In this document: piece by piece, positions 53,257 through 63,953 of the stretch | How the letters are laid out: the number at the start of each line of letters is the position of its first letter | Numbering within the stretch: position 1 is the stretch's first letter | Assembly: GCA_029289235.1 (NCBI GenBank) | Contig: JARFTZ010000048.1 | Location: 1-64,000 of the forward strand | Direction of reading: 5' to 3' | DNA length: 64,000 bases | Origin: Gammaproteobacteria bacterium | GTDB lineage: Bacteria; Pseudomonadota; Gammaproteobacteria; Burkholderiales; Rhodocyclaceae | Translations under genes and position numbers: made by a program | The notes under the pieces: generated by a model | What the model saw: only the letters and a program-made list of their open reading frames with translations | Database searches by the model: none | What the model was told of the DNA's origin: nothing

Positions 53257-53901
53257 TCAATTGTCCCGCAATAATCCTTCGCGGATCGCATAGCGGGTGA
53301 GGCCGGCCACCGTGAAAATCTGCAGCTTGCGGCGGATGTTGCGGCGATGCACTTCGACAGTGGCCAAGGCGATGCCGAGCCTCTCGGCGATTTCAGCGGA
53401 ACGCTCTCCTGAGACGATTCGCAGGAGCACTTCCTTCTCACGCGGCGTCAGGCGCGGTCCGTTCTCGTCAACGCCATCCGTTGCGCTGCCGGCCGTGACG
53501 GCCAGGCTGGTCACTTCGGGTGAAAGGAAGACATGGCCGGCATTGACCGCGCGGATGGCGCGAATGAGTTCCTTCGAGCCGGACGACTTGAGGACGAAGG
53601 CCCTGGCGCCGGCCTTGAGCGATTCGACAACGAAGGAGCGGTCGGCGAAGCCTGACAGCACGACCATCCTGATGTCCGGATACGCCCCGCCAATCCGGCG
53701 GGCGACTTCGATACCGTTGAGATCGGGCAAGGCCACGTCGAGGAGCAGGATATCCGGCCGGATTTCTTCGACGAGGCGCAACGTCTCCTTGCCGCTGCCC
53801 GACTCGGCGACGACTACCAGATCAGGCTGCTTCTCCAGGATGACCCGCAGGGCCTCGCGGAACATCTGGTGGTCGTCGGTCAGCATGATGCGCAGCGGCA
53901 T
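53257..53901 (-). CDS. NarL/LuxR-family response regulator
   Basis: Receiver domain (IMLTDDHQMFREALRVIL; phosphoacceptor in DILLLDVALPDLNGIEV) plus a C-terminal LuxR helix-turn-helix (LTPREKEVLLRIVSGERSAE, then VEVHRRNIRRKLQI). Length 214 residues from ATG 53901, chosen because GGGGGA lies six bases upstream. GTG 53934, which overlaps the kinase stop as GTGA, would add 11 residues and give translational coupling. It is the output of the kinase encoded immediately upstream. Confidence 0.92.
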   Translation of the reverse strand: MPLRIMLTDDHQMFREALRVILEKQPDLVVVAESGSGKETLRLVEEIRPDILLLDVALPDLNGIEVARRIGGAYPDIRMVVLSGFADRSFVVESLKAGARAFVLKSSGSKELIRAIRAVNAGHVFLSPEVTSLAVTAGSATDGVDENGPRLTPREKEVLLRIVSGERSAEIAERLGIALATVEVHRRNIRRKLQIFTVAGLTRYAIREGLLRDN

Positions 53902-53930
53902 TGGCATTCCCCCGGTTTCGTACGGTGCGG

Positions 53931-55070
53931 TCACGCGACACCGCTTCCTGCGAGTTCGCCCAGCAGCGGCAGGAGAAACTCGACTCGGAAGCCGCCACGG
54001 CGCGACTCATCGACCCGGAACAAACCGCCAAGCAGCAGCACGCGCTCGCGCAGGCTGCTCAAGCCGAACCCTTTGCCGCCTGACACCGTCGCAACGGGAG
54101 ACGTGCTGCCGCCACCGCCGTCCTCGACGACAACCTTGACGAAACTGCCGTTCGAGCGCACGAGGAGCAACGCCTGGTCGATCCTCGCGTGCCGCGTCAC
54201 GTTGATCAGCAGTTCTCGAATGCCGCGAAACAGGACCGAATCCACCGCTGACGGCAACCCGGAAGGCAGGGAATCGATGTCGGCGGTGACGGCGAGGCCG
54301 TACCCCCGTTCCATCTCGTCGCACAGCCAGCGCAGGGCGTTGCACAAGCCGAGTTCTTCAAGAACGCGCGAGCCGAGCTGACTGGTCAGGGTGCGAACCT
54401 GCCAGCTCGCGTGATCAAGCATCGCATCGATTTCCTGCAGTTCACCGGCGTCACCCGCCTTCACCGCTTCGATCTTCAACTTCATGACGTGCAGCAACTG
54501 GCCGAGATCGTCGTGCAGATCGTGGGCGATTCTCCGCCGTTCCCGATCTTCGGAAACGGTGATCTGCATCGCCAACTGCCGCAGCTCGCGCGTTCGCTCG
54601 GCAACACGGAACTCGAGAAACTCCTGGGCATGTTGCGATGAAACCTCGATGCGCCGGCGGTCATCAACGTCACGGGCAACCGTCTGGAACTCGGCCAACC
54701 GGCCGTCGGCATCGAAAACGCCGGTCACCGCGCATTGCATCCAGACCCGCGCCCCATTCGCCGCGCGCAGGTGGCGTTCGCCGGTCACGCGCGGCCGCTC
54801 GGGGGTCAGGGCGGAAACCAGGTCGTCCAGCGACTCGTCGTCGGACGGCGTCTCGGGAGATTGCGGCCGCCCTGTGCTGCCGGGCAGTTCTTCGACGCGG
54901 CGACCGAAAAACCGGCAGTACGCCACGTTTGCGAACAGGATGCGTCCGTCGTGCCGCCGCCGGCACACGAGGTCGCTCTGCCGATCGAGGATGTCGCGCA
55001 GCAGGCTGCCGCCATCCTGGCTCAGCAGGTCATCTGTCTCGTTTACCAGTTCTTCGCTACACAACTGCAT
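53931..55070 (-). CDS. PAS-domain NarX-type sensor histidine kinase
   Basis: A cytosolic kinase of about 379 residues: PAS domain (RDILDRQSDLVCRRRHDGRI), HisKA_3 with RERRRIAHDLHDDLGQLLH, and HATPase with GFGLSSLRERVLLLGG. No membrane segment is seen, so it senses an internal or PAS-bound signal. ATG 55070 is preferred over GTG 55091. Upstream of it is a 150-base gap to the next kinase gene, which lies on the same strand. Confidence 0.9.
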   Translation of the reverse strand: MQLCSEELVNETDDLLSQDGGSLLRDILDRQSDLVCRRRHDGRILFANVAYCRFFGRRVEELPGSTGRPQSPETPSDDESLDDLVSALTPERPRVTGERHLRAANGARVWMQCAVTGVFDADGRLAEFQTVARDVDDRRRIEVSSQHAQEFLEFRVAERTRELRQLAMQITVSEDRERRRIAHDLHDDLGQLLHVMKLKIEAVKAGDAGELQEIDAMLDHASWQVRTLTSQLGSRVLEELGLCNALRWLCDEMERGYGLAVTADIDSLPSGLPSAVDSVLFRGIRELLINVTRHARIDQALLLVRSNGSFVKVVVEDGGGGSTSPVATVSGGKGFGLSSLRERVLLLGGLFRVDESRRGGFRVEFLLPLLGELAGSGVA

Positions 55071-55220
55071 GCGGCACGTCACTCCACTCAACGGTGTAAA
55101 TCAATCCGCCCGGATCGCCCCGCCGGGACCCCGGCACCGTACGTGAGGAAAAGAGCGATGGTAACGGAAAGTGATAGCCGGAAAGACGAATCGCTCGCAT
55201 ATACACACGCGCTTCCACCC

Positions 55221-57572
55221 TCACGCCAGCCACCTCAGGATCGTTGCGAAAAAGACATCGAAGTCAAACGGTTTGGCAATGAAATCGTTCATTCCGGCGG
55301 CGAGGCAGCGACCACGATCCTCGGCAAAGGCATTCGCCGTCAGGGCCAGAATCGGCGTATCCCGATGCCCGGGCAATTCGCGGATCATCCGCGTTGCGCC
55401 AAGGCCGTCAAGACCGGGCAGACGGATATCCATCAGGATCAGCGCATAGGCCGATGCCCCGGCCCGGCGCACCGCCTGCTCGCCATCGGCCACGGCGTCG
55501 ACGAGCAGGCCGGCGTCTTCGAGCAGAAAACGGGCGATCTCCAGATTGGCAGGATCATCGTCGACCAGCAACACGCGCCGTCCGCCATGCACCTCGCGCA
55601 GCAGGCGTTCGGCGTCGGCCACCGCGGCAATCGTCGCATCGTCGCCCGCATTGGCCCGCTTGCGCAGACGGGCGGTCAACCAGAACAGGCTGCCGAGTCC
55701 CGGCGTACTCTCCACGCCGACGTCGCCGCCCATCAGCTCAGCCAACTTCCGGTTGATCGACAACCCGAGGCCGCTGCCACCGTGGGTTCGCGCCGTCGCC
55801 GGACTCCCCTGTTCATAAGCCTGGAACAGGCGCGGCAGGACGGCAGGCTCGACGCCGACCCCGGTATCCTCGACCTCAAAACGGATCACGCCCCAGGTAG
55901 CGGCCTCCTCCTGGAGCCGCGCGCGCAAGGTCACGCTGCCGCGTTCCGTAAACTTCACGGCATTGGCGGCGTAGTTCAGCATCGCCTGCTGCAGCCGTCC
56001 GGGATCGCCGTACAGACCGGCAGGAAGGCCCTCGGTCTCGACACGAAGGGCCAGCCCCTTCGCCCTGGCCCGCTCGGATACGATCGTGCAAACGTTTTCC
56101 AACAGCGTGGCGATGTCGACCGGCACTTCCTCCAGCACGAACTTCCCCGCCTCGGCCCGCGAAAGATCGAGCACGTCATTGACCACCTCGAGCAGGTGCG
56201 CGGCGGCGGTATCGATCTTGTTCAGATACTCCGATTGCAGCGGCGTCAGGCCGGCGCGCCGCAGCAGGTTGGCCAGCCCCAGCACGGCATGCATCGGCGT
56301 GCGGATCTCGTGGCTCACGGTCGCCAGGAAACGGCTCTTGGCCAGGCTCGCCGACTCGGCAGACTCCTTCGCCGCCGCGAGTTCCGCGGTCCTCCGAACG
56401 ACGAGATCGGCCAGGTGATGGCGATACTCGGCGAGTTCCTGCTCCGCGCGCAGCCGCTCGCTGAGATCGAGGCCGATCCCGATCAGATAGCGTCGCCCGC
56501 CCTGTTCGAAGCGGATGCCGCTCAGCGCAAAGGGGATGCGGCGCCCATCACGGGCGAGCAAGCGCTCCTCCAGCAACGACTGACCGCAAGCCATCGCCTC
56601 GTCCACGGCGGCGAGCACCTGCGCGCGCGCTTCCGGCGCAAACCATTCGGCGAGGTGACGCCCCTTGAGATCCTCGGCGGCGTAGCCGAGCAGATCTTCG
56701 TGCTGCCGGTTCCACAACTCCAGCCGCAGCCCGGGGTAGCTGTACAGATAGAAAATGCCGGGAAGGTTCTCGATCAGCAACCGGAAGAACTGCTGTTCCT
56801 GGCGCAGCGCCGCATCGCAGCGACTGCGCTCGGAGACGTCGTCGAGCATCAGGGCGATACGGGCGGCGGACAGGCGAAAGACTCGCGCCTCGAACCGGCG
56901 ATCACTGTCCCCGAAGGGAACCTCGAAACGCATCGCGCAACCGCTGCGCGCAACGTCGGTCAACTGTGCAAAGACCGCGCAGCCGAGCCGCGGCAACGCT
57001 TCCCGCAAACGCCGCCCGGCCAGCGTTCCGCCGGCCGCCTCGAACAGCGCCTCGAACGCAGGATTGACTGCAGCCAGCACAAAATCCGTCTCCGCCGACG
57101 GCGTTTCGACGGCTTCGAGGAGCGCCAGCCCCTGGTGCATTTCGCTGAACAAGGCGCGGTATCCGGCGGCACCATCCTCCAGACGCCGGCGGGCCGATGC
57201 CAGCTCATCGAGCACGCCGTCAAGGCCGCTGGCGAGTTCGCGCAGGGCGCGTCCGGCACCCTCCGTCCGAGGGACGAAGCGCCCGCAGCACTCCCCGGTG
57301 CGCACCTGAGCGGCTCCCCGGGCAGCCGCTTCGCTCAAGCGACGCACGGGCTCGATGAAACGGCGTCGAAAAAGCCTCGCCAGCACGGTGACATACACCA
57401 GCCCTGCGACCAGCGACACGCCCCACGGCACGACCCCGGGCCAACGATGGCCGACAAGCAGGGCGAGGAGCAACGGCAGCATGCTCGCAGCCACGAGGAG
57501 CTCCGCACGCCAGCCGACCGGGATGCCGGAAGCGGCAGTGCTCGCACCGGGCAGCCCGGAATCGTTCGACAT
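55221..57572 (-). CDS. Membrane hybrid histidine kinase with PAS domains and receiver (A)
   Basis: About 783 residues: two N-terminal membrane segments (residues about 22-66) with almost no periplasmic part, two PAS-like domains, HisKA (ATVSHEIRTPMHAVLGLANL), HATPase (GGSGLGLSINRKLAELMGG) and a C-terminal receiver (RVLLVDDDPANLEIARFLL; LILMDIRLPGLDG). No phosphotransfer domain is fused, so an external Hpt protein is needed to pass the signal on. ATG 57572 is chosen before the first membrane segment; ATG 57617 is possible. Confidence 0.9.
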   Translation of the reverse strand: MSNDSGLPGASTAASGIPVGWRAELLVAASMLPLLLALLVGHRWPGVVPWGVSLVAGLVYVTVLARLFRRRFIEPVRRLSEAAARGAAQVRTGECCGRFVPRTEGAGRALRELASGLDGVLDELASARRRLEDGAAGYRALFSEMHQGLALLEAVETPSAETDFVLAAVNPAFEALFEAAGGTLAGRRLREALPRLGCAVFAQLTDVARSGCAMRFEVPFGDSDRRFEARVFRLSAARIALMLDDVSERSRCDAALRQEQQFFRLLIENLPGIFYLYSYPGLRLELWNRQHEDLLGYAAEDLKGRHLAEWFAPEARAQVLAAVDEAMACGQSLLEERLLARDGRRIPFALSGIRFEQGGRRYLIGIGLDLSERLRAEQELAEYRHHLADLVVRRTAELAAAKESAESASLAKSRFLATVSHEIRTPMHAVLGLANLLRRAGLTPLQSEYLNKIDTAAAHLLEVVNDVLDLSRAEAGKFVLEEVPVDIATLLENVCTIVSERARAKGLALRVETEGLPAGLYGDPGRLQQAMLNYAANAVKFTERGSVTLRARLQEEAATWGVIRFEVEDTGVGVEPAVLPRLFQAYEQGSPATARTHGGSGLGLSINRKLAELMGGDVGVESTPGLGSLFWLTARLRKRANAGDDATIAAVADAERLLREVHGGRRVLLVDDDPANLEIARFLLEDAGLLVDAVADGEQAVRRAGASAYALILMDIRLPGLDGLGATRMIRELPGHRDTPILALTANAFAEDRGRCLAAGMNDFIAKPFDFDVFFATILRWLA

Positions 57573-57768
57573 TCGGTTCGTGCTCCACTGTTCGCCCGCG
57601 GCCGAACCGGCGGGCATCGCTATTGTTCTTGTCCTGAGGCCAGACGAAACGGGAAATGCGCAAAACTGTTGCGCCCGTCCGACAATCGGCAAAAATACGA
57701 CAAAGTGCACCCTGGCGATATTCCCGAAGATCAGTACCCGGACTACCGGTAAACAGGTACCTTCTCGA

Positions 57769-60357
57769 TCAGGCGGCAGTGGCGTCAGCGGCCTGTTGCG
57801 CGCCGGCGCGCAGCCAGTGCAGGATCACGGCGTACAGCCGCGCCTCGTCGACAGGCTTGGCGATGTGCTCGTTCATCCCGGCCTCGAAGCAGCGCTGCCG
57901 GTCCTCGGCGTAAGCGTTGGCCGTCAGTGCGACGATCGGAACAGCCGCCATCCCGGGCAGGCTGCGGATCGCCCGCGCGGCATCGAGCCCGCCCATCACC
58001 GGCATCTGCAGATCCAGGAGAATCAACGCACAGTCGCCCTGGCGCGCACGCCTGACGGCATCCCGGCCGTTGTCGACGACGACAGGAGACAGGCCGGCCG
58101 CGTCCAGCAGCAGGCGGACGACCTCCTGGTTCATCGGATCGTCCTCGGCGACGAGCACCCGCGCGCCGGCAAAGTCGCGCAGTCCTGCGACAGCCAGCTC
58201 TGCCGACATGCCGTCGACCGGTTCGCGCGCGGAGGAACGCGTCATCCGTTTCAGGCTCACGCACGCCCAGAACGTGCTGCCGCGGCCAACCTCGCTGTCC
58301 ACCCCGGCATCGCCGCCCATCAGCAGCGCCAGGCGCCGCGAAATGAACAGGCCAAGGCCGGAGCCGCCGAACTTGCGCGTCGACGAGTCATCGACCTGGG
58401 TGAAGGCGGAAAACAAGCGTGCCTGCTGTTCGCGCGGGATGCCGATCCCCTGGTCGGCCACCTCGAGGCGCAGCCGCACCTGCTCGCCATCGTCCTCTTC
58501 CGCCAGAACGCGCACGGCAATGGTCCCGCGCTCGGAGAACTTCACGGCGTTGCCGAGGAAATTGAGCAGAATCTGCTTGACGCGCAACGCATCGCCGACC
58601 AGCTCGTCGGGCACCGCCGGGTCGATGCTCGACTCAAGGACCAGCCCTTTGGCCCGCAACGCTTCGTTGTGCATGGCGACACCGTCCTGCACCAGCTGCC
58701 GGAGCGAGAACGGCGCGTCGTCGAGGACCAGCCGGTCGGCCTCGATCCGGGCAATGTCGAGAATGTCGTCGATCAGCCCGAGCAAATGCTGCGACGCCCT
58801 GATCGCCTTGGCGAGGTAGTCGCTCTGGTGCAGGTCGCTGGCTTGGCGCTGCGCCAGGGTGGTCATCCCGAGGATGGCGTTCATCGGCGTGCGCAGTTCG
58901 TGGCTCATGTTCGCCAGGAAGGCGCTCTTTGCCCGGTTGGCGGCTTCCGCCGCGTCGCGCGACGCCGCCAGTTCGGTCGTGCGTTCGACCACCAGGTCCT
59001 CCAGGTGGGCGCGATACTCGGCGAGTTCCAGTTCCGCACGCTTGCGCGCATCGATGTTCCGGGCGATCCGCCGATAGCCGCCCGTCTTGCCTGCGCCGAG
59101 AAGCTCCGGCGTCGCCAGAATCTCCATCCACAGCGGCGAGCCCTCCTTGCCGACCAGCCGCGCCTCGATCAGGTGCGCGTTGTCCGGCCCTGCGGCATCG
59201 AACGCAGCGGCGCCCTCGGCAGCGAGCAGCGACGCCAGCGGCCGCCCGACGACATCGTCAGGCGCGAAGCCGGTCACCTTCGAGAAGGCCGGATTGATCG
59301 AGACGACCCGGTTCGCCGCGTCGGTGACCAGGATGGCCTCGTTGCTGGCGTCGAAGACCGTGGCGTTGATCCGCTGCAGGCGGTCCGCCTCGGCTGCCTG
59401 GGCGATCGCCTGCCGCTGGCGTGCATAGAACGCGACCGCCAGGATGCTGAGCGCCACCAGCGCCAGCGCCACATTGCCGGCCAGCGTCCGGGCCTCCGCC
59501 TGCCAATGGCGCAGGACGCCGGCACGCTCCAGGCGCACGACGACGACCAGCGGATAAAGGCGCGAGGTGCGGAACGCCGTCAGTTCGACGCGCCCGTCGG
59601 CCGCTCGCTCGAAGCGGCCGATCTCGGTTTCAGCCAGGCGCTCGCCGCCCGTGGCATTCCGTCGCAGGATGCCCGGCGCAAGTTCCGGGTCGCTGGACAG
59701 CAGCAGGGTCCCGTCGTAACGCAGCACATCAACTGCCCCGGCGGACGGATCGATTTGCTGCGCCAAATGATTGATGAAGTAATCCGGATTGAGCGCGACG
59801 AGCAGATCCACGCGGCGATCGCCAACTGCTTGCGAATACACCACCGGGACGAACCCCGGCGCGTCGGGCGCGGCCGGCTGTTCCGGGCCGGCCGGGCGGC
59901 CGCTGGCGAAGTCGCGTCCGCTCCATGGCCGGCCGATGCGCAGACTCTCCAGAGCGGGGAGCGCCGGCGGCAGATAGTCGTCGACCGTGACGGACAGGCC
60001 GACGTTGCGCGGATCCGAACTGGCGACGATGCGTTCCCGCGCGTCGAGCAGCGAAACCGAGCGCAGGTACGGTGCCCGCCCGAGCGCGGCCCTGAACGCC
60101 CGTTGCAACAATTCAGCACTGTTTCGTTCCGCTGCCAGCTCAACGCTGTTGTTCGCCAGCAGTTCCGTCACGTGCAGGCTCTGGGTGAGCAGGTCCTCCA
60201 CCGCGTGGGCGTGCATCGCCGCGGTCTCCAGGCCGTTGGCGATGGCGTCGGCCCGCAGCCGCGACAGCGTATAGGCAGTAATCGCCAGAAGGATGCCGGC
60301 GAGCAGCAGCACGGCAACCAGGAGGGTACGACGCAGCCGGCGGGGATCGTTGATCAT
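57769..60357 (-). CDS. Membrane hybrid histidine kinase with extracytoplasmic sensor (B)
   Basis: 862 residues: membrane segment at residues 9-29, a large periplasmic Cache-like sensor region to about 290, a second membrane segment (VALALVALSILAVAFYA), PAS, HisKA (LANMSHELRTPMNAILGMTT), HATPase (GGSGLGLFISRRLALLMGG) and receiver (RVLVAEDDPMNQEVVRLLL; LILLDLQMPVMGG). Its ATG overlaps the stop of the binding-protein gene by four bases, which strongly suggests joint function: the binding protein may present ligand to this kinase. Confidence 0.92.
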   Translation of the reverse strand: MINDPRRLRRTLLVAVLLLAGILLAITAYTLSRLRADAIANGLETAAMHAHAVEDLLTQSLHVTELLANNSVELAAERNSAELLQRAFRAALGRAPYLRSVSLLDARERIVASSDPRNVGLSVTVDDYLPPALPALESLRIGRPWSGRDFASGRPAGPEQPAAPDAPGFVPVVYSQAVGDRRVDLLVALNPDYFINHLAQQIDPSAGAVDVLRYDGTLLLSSDPELAPGILRRNATGGERLAETEIGRFERAADGRVELTAFRTSRLYPLVVVVRLERAGVLRHWQAEARTLAGNVALALVALSILAVAFYARQRQAIAQAAEADRLQRINATVFDASNEAILVTDAANRVVSINPAFSKVTGFAPDDVVGRPLASLLAAEGAAAFDAAGPDNAHLIEARLVGKEGSPLWMEILATPELLGAGKTGGYRRIARNIDARKRAELELAEYRAHLEDLVVERTTELAASRDAAEAANRAKSAFLANMSHELRTPMNAILGMTTLAQRQASDLHQSDYLAKAIRASQHLLGLIDDILDIARIEADRLVLDDAPFSLRQLVQDGVAMHNEALRAKGLVLESSIDPAVPDELVGDALRVKQILLNFLGNAVKFSERGTIAVRVLAEEDDGEQVRLRLEVADQGIGIPREQQARLFSAFTQVDDSSTRKFGGSGLGLFISRRLALLMGGDAGVDSEVGRGSTFWACVSLKRMTRSSAREPVDGMSAELAVAGLRDFAGARVLVAEDDPMNQEVVRLLLDAAGLSPVVVDNGRDAVRRARQGDCALILLDLQMPVMGGLDAARAIRSLPGMAAVPIVALTANAYAEDRQRCFEAGMNEHIAKPVDEARLYAVILHWLRAGAQQAADATAA

Positions 60358-61145
60358 GGCACGACAATCGCTTCCAGCTTGTTGCGCCGTGCCGCCTCGC
60401 GCAGGCGGCCATCGCGCTTGATGTCGGCGACGAAGCGCTCCAGGCGCGCGTGCCATGCGTCATCGCCCGGCTTGAGCGCGTAGGCATAGGGGGTGACGTG
60501 GTAGCTCACCGACGGCGCGACCAGGCGCGCCCAGTCGACATTGGCCAGGAAGCGCTGGCTGTAGGGGTAGTCGGTGATGAACACATCGGCTCGTCCCGAC
60601 TGGACTTCCTGCTCGCGGGCGAAGGGGGTGTCGAGCAGCACCAGCTGCGCCGCCTTGAGCCGTTCGCGCATCACCGGTTCGTGCAAGGTCCCCTTGGCCA
60701 CCGCGACCACCGTCCCGGGCGTGTCGATGTCGTCCCAGTTCTTGATCCGGCGATTGGTCCGCGAGGTCACGGCGTAGATGTCGCTGGCCAGGTGCGGCGC
60801 GGTGAAGCGCAGTTTTTCCGCTCGCGCCGGGGTGATGCCGATGGCGAACATCGCCACGTCGCACCGCTCGCCGGTCACGTCGTCGATCAGCCGTGAGAAG
60901 GCGCTGTCGACGAACTGGACGGCCACCCCGAGATCGGCCCCCAGCGCGTTCGCCATGGCGATGTCGATCCCCGCCAATTCCTGCGTCTTGGGATTGCGGA
61001 AGGTGATCCCGTAATAGTCCGGCCAGATGCACACGCGCACCAGCTGGTCGGCCAGCACCCGGTCAAGCCGGCTGCCCTCGGCCGTGGCGCCACCGACGAA
61101 TCCGATCACGCCCGCCAGCACCATCACTCCCTTTCTCCAGCACAT
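60354..61145 (-). CDS. Amino-acid-type periplasmic binding protein (SBP family 3), orphan
   Basis: A 263-residue protein with a signal peptide (residues 1-22, ending GGATAEG) and a family 3 solute-binding domain (FRNPKTQELAGIDIAMANAL; GERCDVAMFAIGITPARAEK; KGTLHEPVMRERLKAA). No ABC permease or ATPase gene is near; instead it is four-base-overlapped with a hybrid kinase and flanked by another. It therefore probably works as a soluble co-receptor rather than in transport. Ligand unknown. Confidence 0.88.
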   Translation of the reverse strand: MCWRKGVMVLAGVIGFVGGATAEGSRLDRVLADQLVRVCIWPDYYGITFRNPKTQELAGIDIAMANALGADLGVAVQFVDSAFSRLIDDVTGERCDVAMFAIGITPARAEKLRFTAPHLASDIYAVTSRTNRRIKNWDDIDTPGTVVAVAKGTLHEPVMRERLKAAQLVLLDTPFAREQEVQSGRADVFITDYPYSQRFLANVDWARLVAPSVSYHVTPYAYALKPGDDAWHARLERFVADIKRDGRLREAARRNKLEAIVVP

Positions 61146-61164
61146 CGACCCCTCCCTTTTCCCC

Positions 61165-63756
61165 TCACGCGTGCGGCACGGTGAGCGCCTGCAAGACTGC
61201 CCGGAACAACTGCCCGGCCAGCACCGGTTTGAGCAGGATACCGTTCATCCCGCCCCTCGTGCACTCCGCCCGTGTCGTTTCCGAGGCGCTGGCCGTCAGC
61301 ACGAGGATCGGCGTCCGGGCATGACGCGGCAGTTTCCGGATACGCCGCGCAGCCTCGATCCCGTCGAGCCGCGGCAACAGCATATCCATCAGGATCAGGT
61401 CGAAGTCGGCCGCCTCGGCCTGCTCGACGGCGACCTGGCCGTCGCCGGCGAACACCGGGACCAGCCCGGCTTCGGCGAGCAGTCCCATGACGAACTCGCG
61501 ATGGATCGGCTCGTCCTCGACCACCAGGATGCGCGCACCGGGAAAACGCCGGCGCAGTTCAGCCTCGTCATCAACCGCCGAAGCCTCCAGCGGCTGAGCC
61601 TTCCACGCGACCGACGGCGACCGGTCGGACGGCGCCAGCCGCACCGTAAACCAGAACACGGCACCGCGCCCCGGCGCGCTTTCGACACCGACCTCCCCGC
61701 CCATCAACTCGATCAACCGCTTGCTGATCGCCAGCCCCAGACCGATGCCGCCGTAGCGGCGGGACAGCGACGCGTCGGCCTGCCCGAAGGCGGTGAAGAG
61801 GCGCTGCTGCTCCTCCGCGGCAATGCCGATCCCTGTATCGCGCACGGCGAAGCGAACGGTGACACTCCCTGGAGTCTCGCCGATGAGCTCCGCCTGCACG
61901 TCGATGCTGCCGGCGGAAGTGAACTTGATGGCGTTGCCGGTCAGGTTGAGCAGAATCTGTTCAAGACGCACCGGATCCCCGTACAGGGTGCGCCGGGCGA
62001 GCGCCGGCGGCACGTCGATGCTCAGCGCCAGCCCCTTCTCCCGCGCCGCATCGCCAAGCAGCCCGCGCAGCGAGTCAACCAGCGCCTGCAGGGTGAACTC
62101 GGTCTCTTCGAGGACGATCCTGCCGGCTTCGATGCGGGAGATGTCGAGCAGGTCGTTGATGATCGCGCGCAGATGCCGCGAGGCCTGCATGACTTTCTCC
62201 AGCCGCGCGCGCAGCGCCGGGTCCGGCAGCTTGCGCTGCACCAGCTGGGTCATGCCCATGATGCCGTTGAGCGGCGTGCGCAACTCGTGGCTGACGTTGG
62301 CCAGGAAGGCATCCTTGGCACGGTTCGCCGCTTCCGCCTGGCGCGCACGGAAAGCCAGTTCGTCGTTGAGCTTGCGATGCTCGCCGAGCATGAATTCGAG
62401 CATTTCGACCGTCCGCTTCTTCTCGGTAACGTCTCGCGCCGAGGCCACGACGAATTCCTCGCTGCCCAGCCGGAACCGGGACAGGTTGACATCGACGTCC
62501 CGCATCGCGCCGTTGGCCTGCCGGTAGCGCGTGGCAAACTGCCGCACCTGCCCGGGCGCGCAGCCGCCAGCCGCGGCGCCGGTAACCATGCCGGCCTCCG
62601 TGCCAGGATCCCAGTCGCCAACCCGCAGGTTTCCGCCATCATTCTCGTCACGCCCGATGAGCGCGAAGAACGCCGGATTGGCAAGCACCAGCCGCCCCTG
62701 CCGGTCGAGCACATGGATGCCGTCGGCCGATGTGCGCAACACCGTCTGGAAACGCTCCGCCTCGGCTGCCAGCGCCTGCCCGACCGCCGCCTGCTGCCGC
62801 GACAGGCGGTAAAGTGCCGCCAGGACAAGCAACACGGTGAGCAGCAGTGCGCCGGAAAAGACGCCGATCAGCGCGGTATTGCGCCGCCAGTCACCGAGGA
62901 AGTCCTCGGTGGCCATGCCGACCAGCACGTAGAACGGATAGCCTTCGACGGGGCGATAGGCGTTGCTGCGCTCGATGCCGTCCAGCGCCGTCGACGCGAC
63001 GAACTCGCCTCCGCCGGGAGCCTCTGCAGCGGCCCGGCGCAATTGATCGGAAACATTGCGGCCGCCAATATCCGCCAGTTCGGGGCGGGGGTTGCGATAG
63101 ACCAGCGCCAGATCGGCGGTGCGGACGGTCGCGGCGCCGTGTCTGCCGAGATCGGCGCGCGTCAGCACGCCGTGGAAATACTCTGACGACAATGCAGCGA
63201 AGACCACCCCGGCGAACCGCCCGTCTGCGTCGCGCAGAGGATAGGAAAAGACGACGACCGGGCGCTGACTCAAACGAGAGCGGAACGGGCCATCGACGAT
63301 CAGGCCGCGATGCGGGTTTTCCCGGGCGGCCGTGAAATACGTCCGATCGGAAAAGTCGCCGCCACGCCCCGAGGGAAACGGCCGGGCCTGCTGCAGCACG
63401 CCCTGATGATCGAGCACACCGAGACTCTCCAGCTCCGGAAACAAGGCACCCAAGAGGTCGACCGCGCGTTCGAGGCGCGCGCTCGAAACGCCCCCCTGGC
63501 GCGCGTCGCGCATGTACTCGACGGCAAAATTGGCGATCGCCAGATCGACCCGGCGAAAGTCGCCGGCCAGTTTTGCTTCGAGCAGCGCGGTGACGTTCTG
63601 CGTCGCGACGCGCGCCCGCTCCCGGTAACGATCACGTTCCAGGAAAAACGACACCGACGCCAGCGCAACGACCGCCACCACTACCAGCAACGCCGAGGCG
63701 ACGAACAGACAGCGCCCCTGAGCACAGCGCCGGAGCAGCCGCTCGAGCCGCGACAT
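61165..63756 (-). CDS. Membrane hybrid histidine kinase with dCache-like sensor (C)
   Basis: About 863 residues: membrane segment at 16-39, a periplasmic dCache-type sensor ([40 protein letters not shown]), a second segment near 290-310, PAS, HisKA ([20 protein letters not shown]), HATPase ([19 protein letters not shown]) and receiver ([32 protein letters not shown]). ATG 63756 is placed just before the first membrane segment; ATG 63789 is an alternative. First of the block kinase C - binding protein - kinase B. Confidence 0.91.
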   Translation of the reverse strand: MSRLERLLRRCAQGRCLFVASALLVVVAVVALASVSFFLERDRYRERARVATQNVTALLEAKLAGDFRRVDLAIANFAVEYMRDARQGGVSSARLERAVDLLGALFPELESLGVLDHQGVLQQARPFPSGRGGDFSDRTYFTAARENPHRGLIVDGPFRSRLSQRPVVVFSYPLRDADGRFAGVVFAALSSEYFHGVLTRADLGRHGAATVRTADLALVYRNPRPELADIGGRNVSDQLRRAAAEAPGGGEFVASTALDGIERSNAYRPVEGYPFYVLVGMATEDFLGDWRRNTALIGVFSGALLLTVLLVLAALYRLSRQQAAVGQALAAEAERFQTVLRTSADGIHVLDRQGRLVLANPAFFALIGRDENDGGNLRVGDWDPGTEAGMVTGAAAGGCAPGQVRQFATRYRQANGAMRDVDVNLSRFRLGSEEFVVASARDVTEKKRTVEMLEFMLGEHRKLNDELAFRARQAEAANRAKDAFLANVSHELRTPLNGIMGMTQLVQRKLPDPALRARLEKVMQASRHLRAIINDLLDISRIEAGRIVLEETEFTLQALVDSLRGLLGDAAREKGLALSIDVPPALARRTLYGDPVRLEQILLNLTGNAIKFTSAGSIDVQAELIGETPGSVTVRFAVRDTGIGIAAEEQQRLFTAFGQADASLSRRYGGIGLGLAISKRLIELMGGEVGVESAPGRGAVFWFTVRLAPSDRSPSVAWKAQPLEASAVDDEAELRRRFPGARILVVEDEPIHREFVMGLLAEAGLVPVFAGDGQVAVEQAEAADFDLILMDMLLPRLDGIEAARRIRKLPRHARTPILVLTASASETTRAECTRGGMNGILLKPVLAGQLFRAVLQALTVPHA

Positions 63757-63953
63757 GACGGGGGGTACCCCGGGATCAGCGGCCGGCATAATCACCAAGG
63801 GGAAGAGCGCGCGCGTCCAAAGCAATCGACTCCTGTCCGAGAACAATGCGCGGCGAATGCGTCACGACGGGCCGCATCGTTTCAATGACGGTGATTTGCG
63901 CGTCGGGAACGCTTCATTCCAAGGCCGGGCGTACCGGCCGGGCCATTCTTGCT
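63757..63953. other. Intergenic region upstream of kinase C
   Basis: About 197 bases that should hold the promoter of the kinase C - binding protein - kinase B operon. A short hairpin GGCCGG-GCGTA-CCGGCC (63923-63939) lies 15 bases past the stop of the partial upstream gene and may be a weak terminator; no T run follows it. Nothing else is recognised. Confidence 0.35.

Noticed and set aside
57355-60483. Plus-strand open frame of 1,042 codons opposite the hybrid kinases, and a 1,005-codon one at 54735-57752
   Set aside because: They mirror the minus-strand kinase genes, have Arg/His/Gln-rich composition and no motif. High GC content removes stop codons from the antisense frames.
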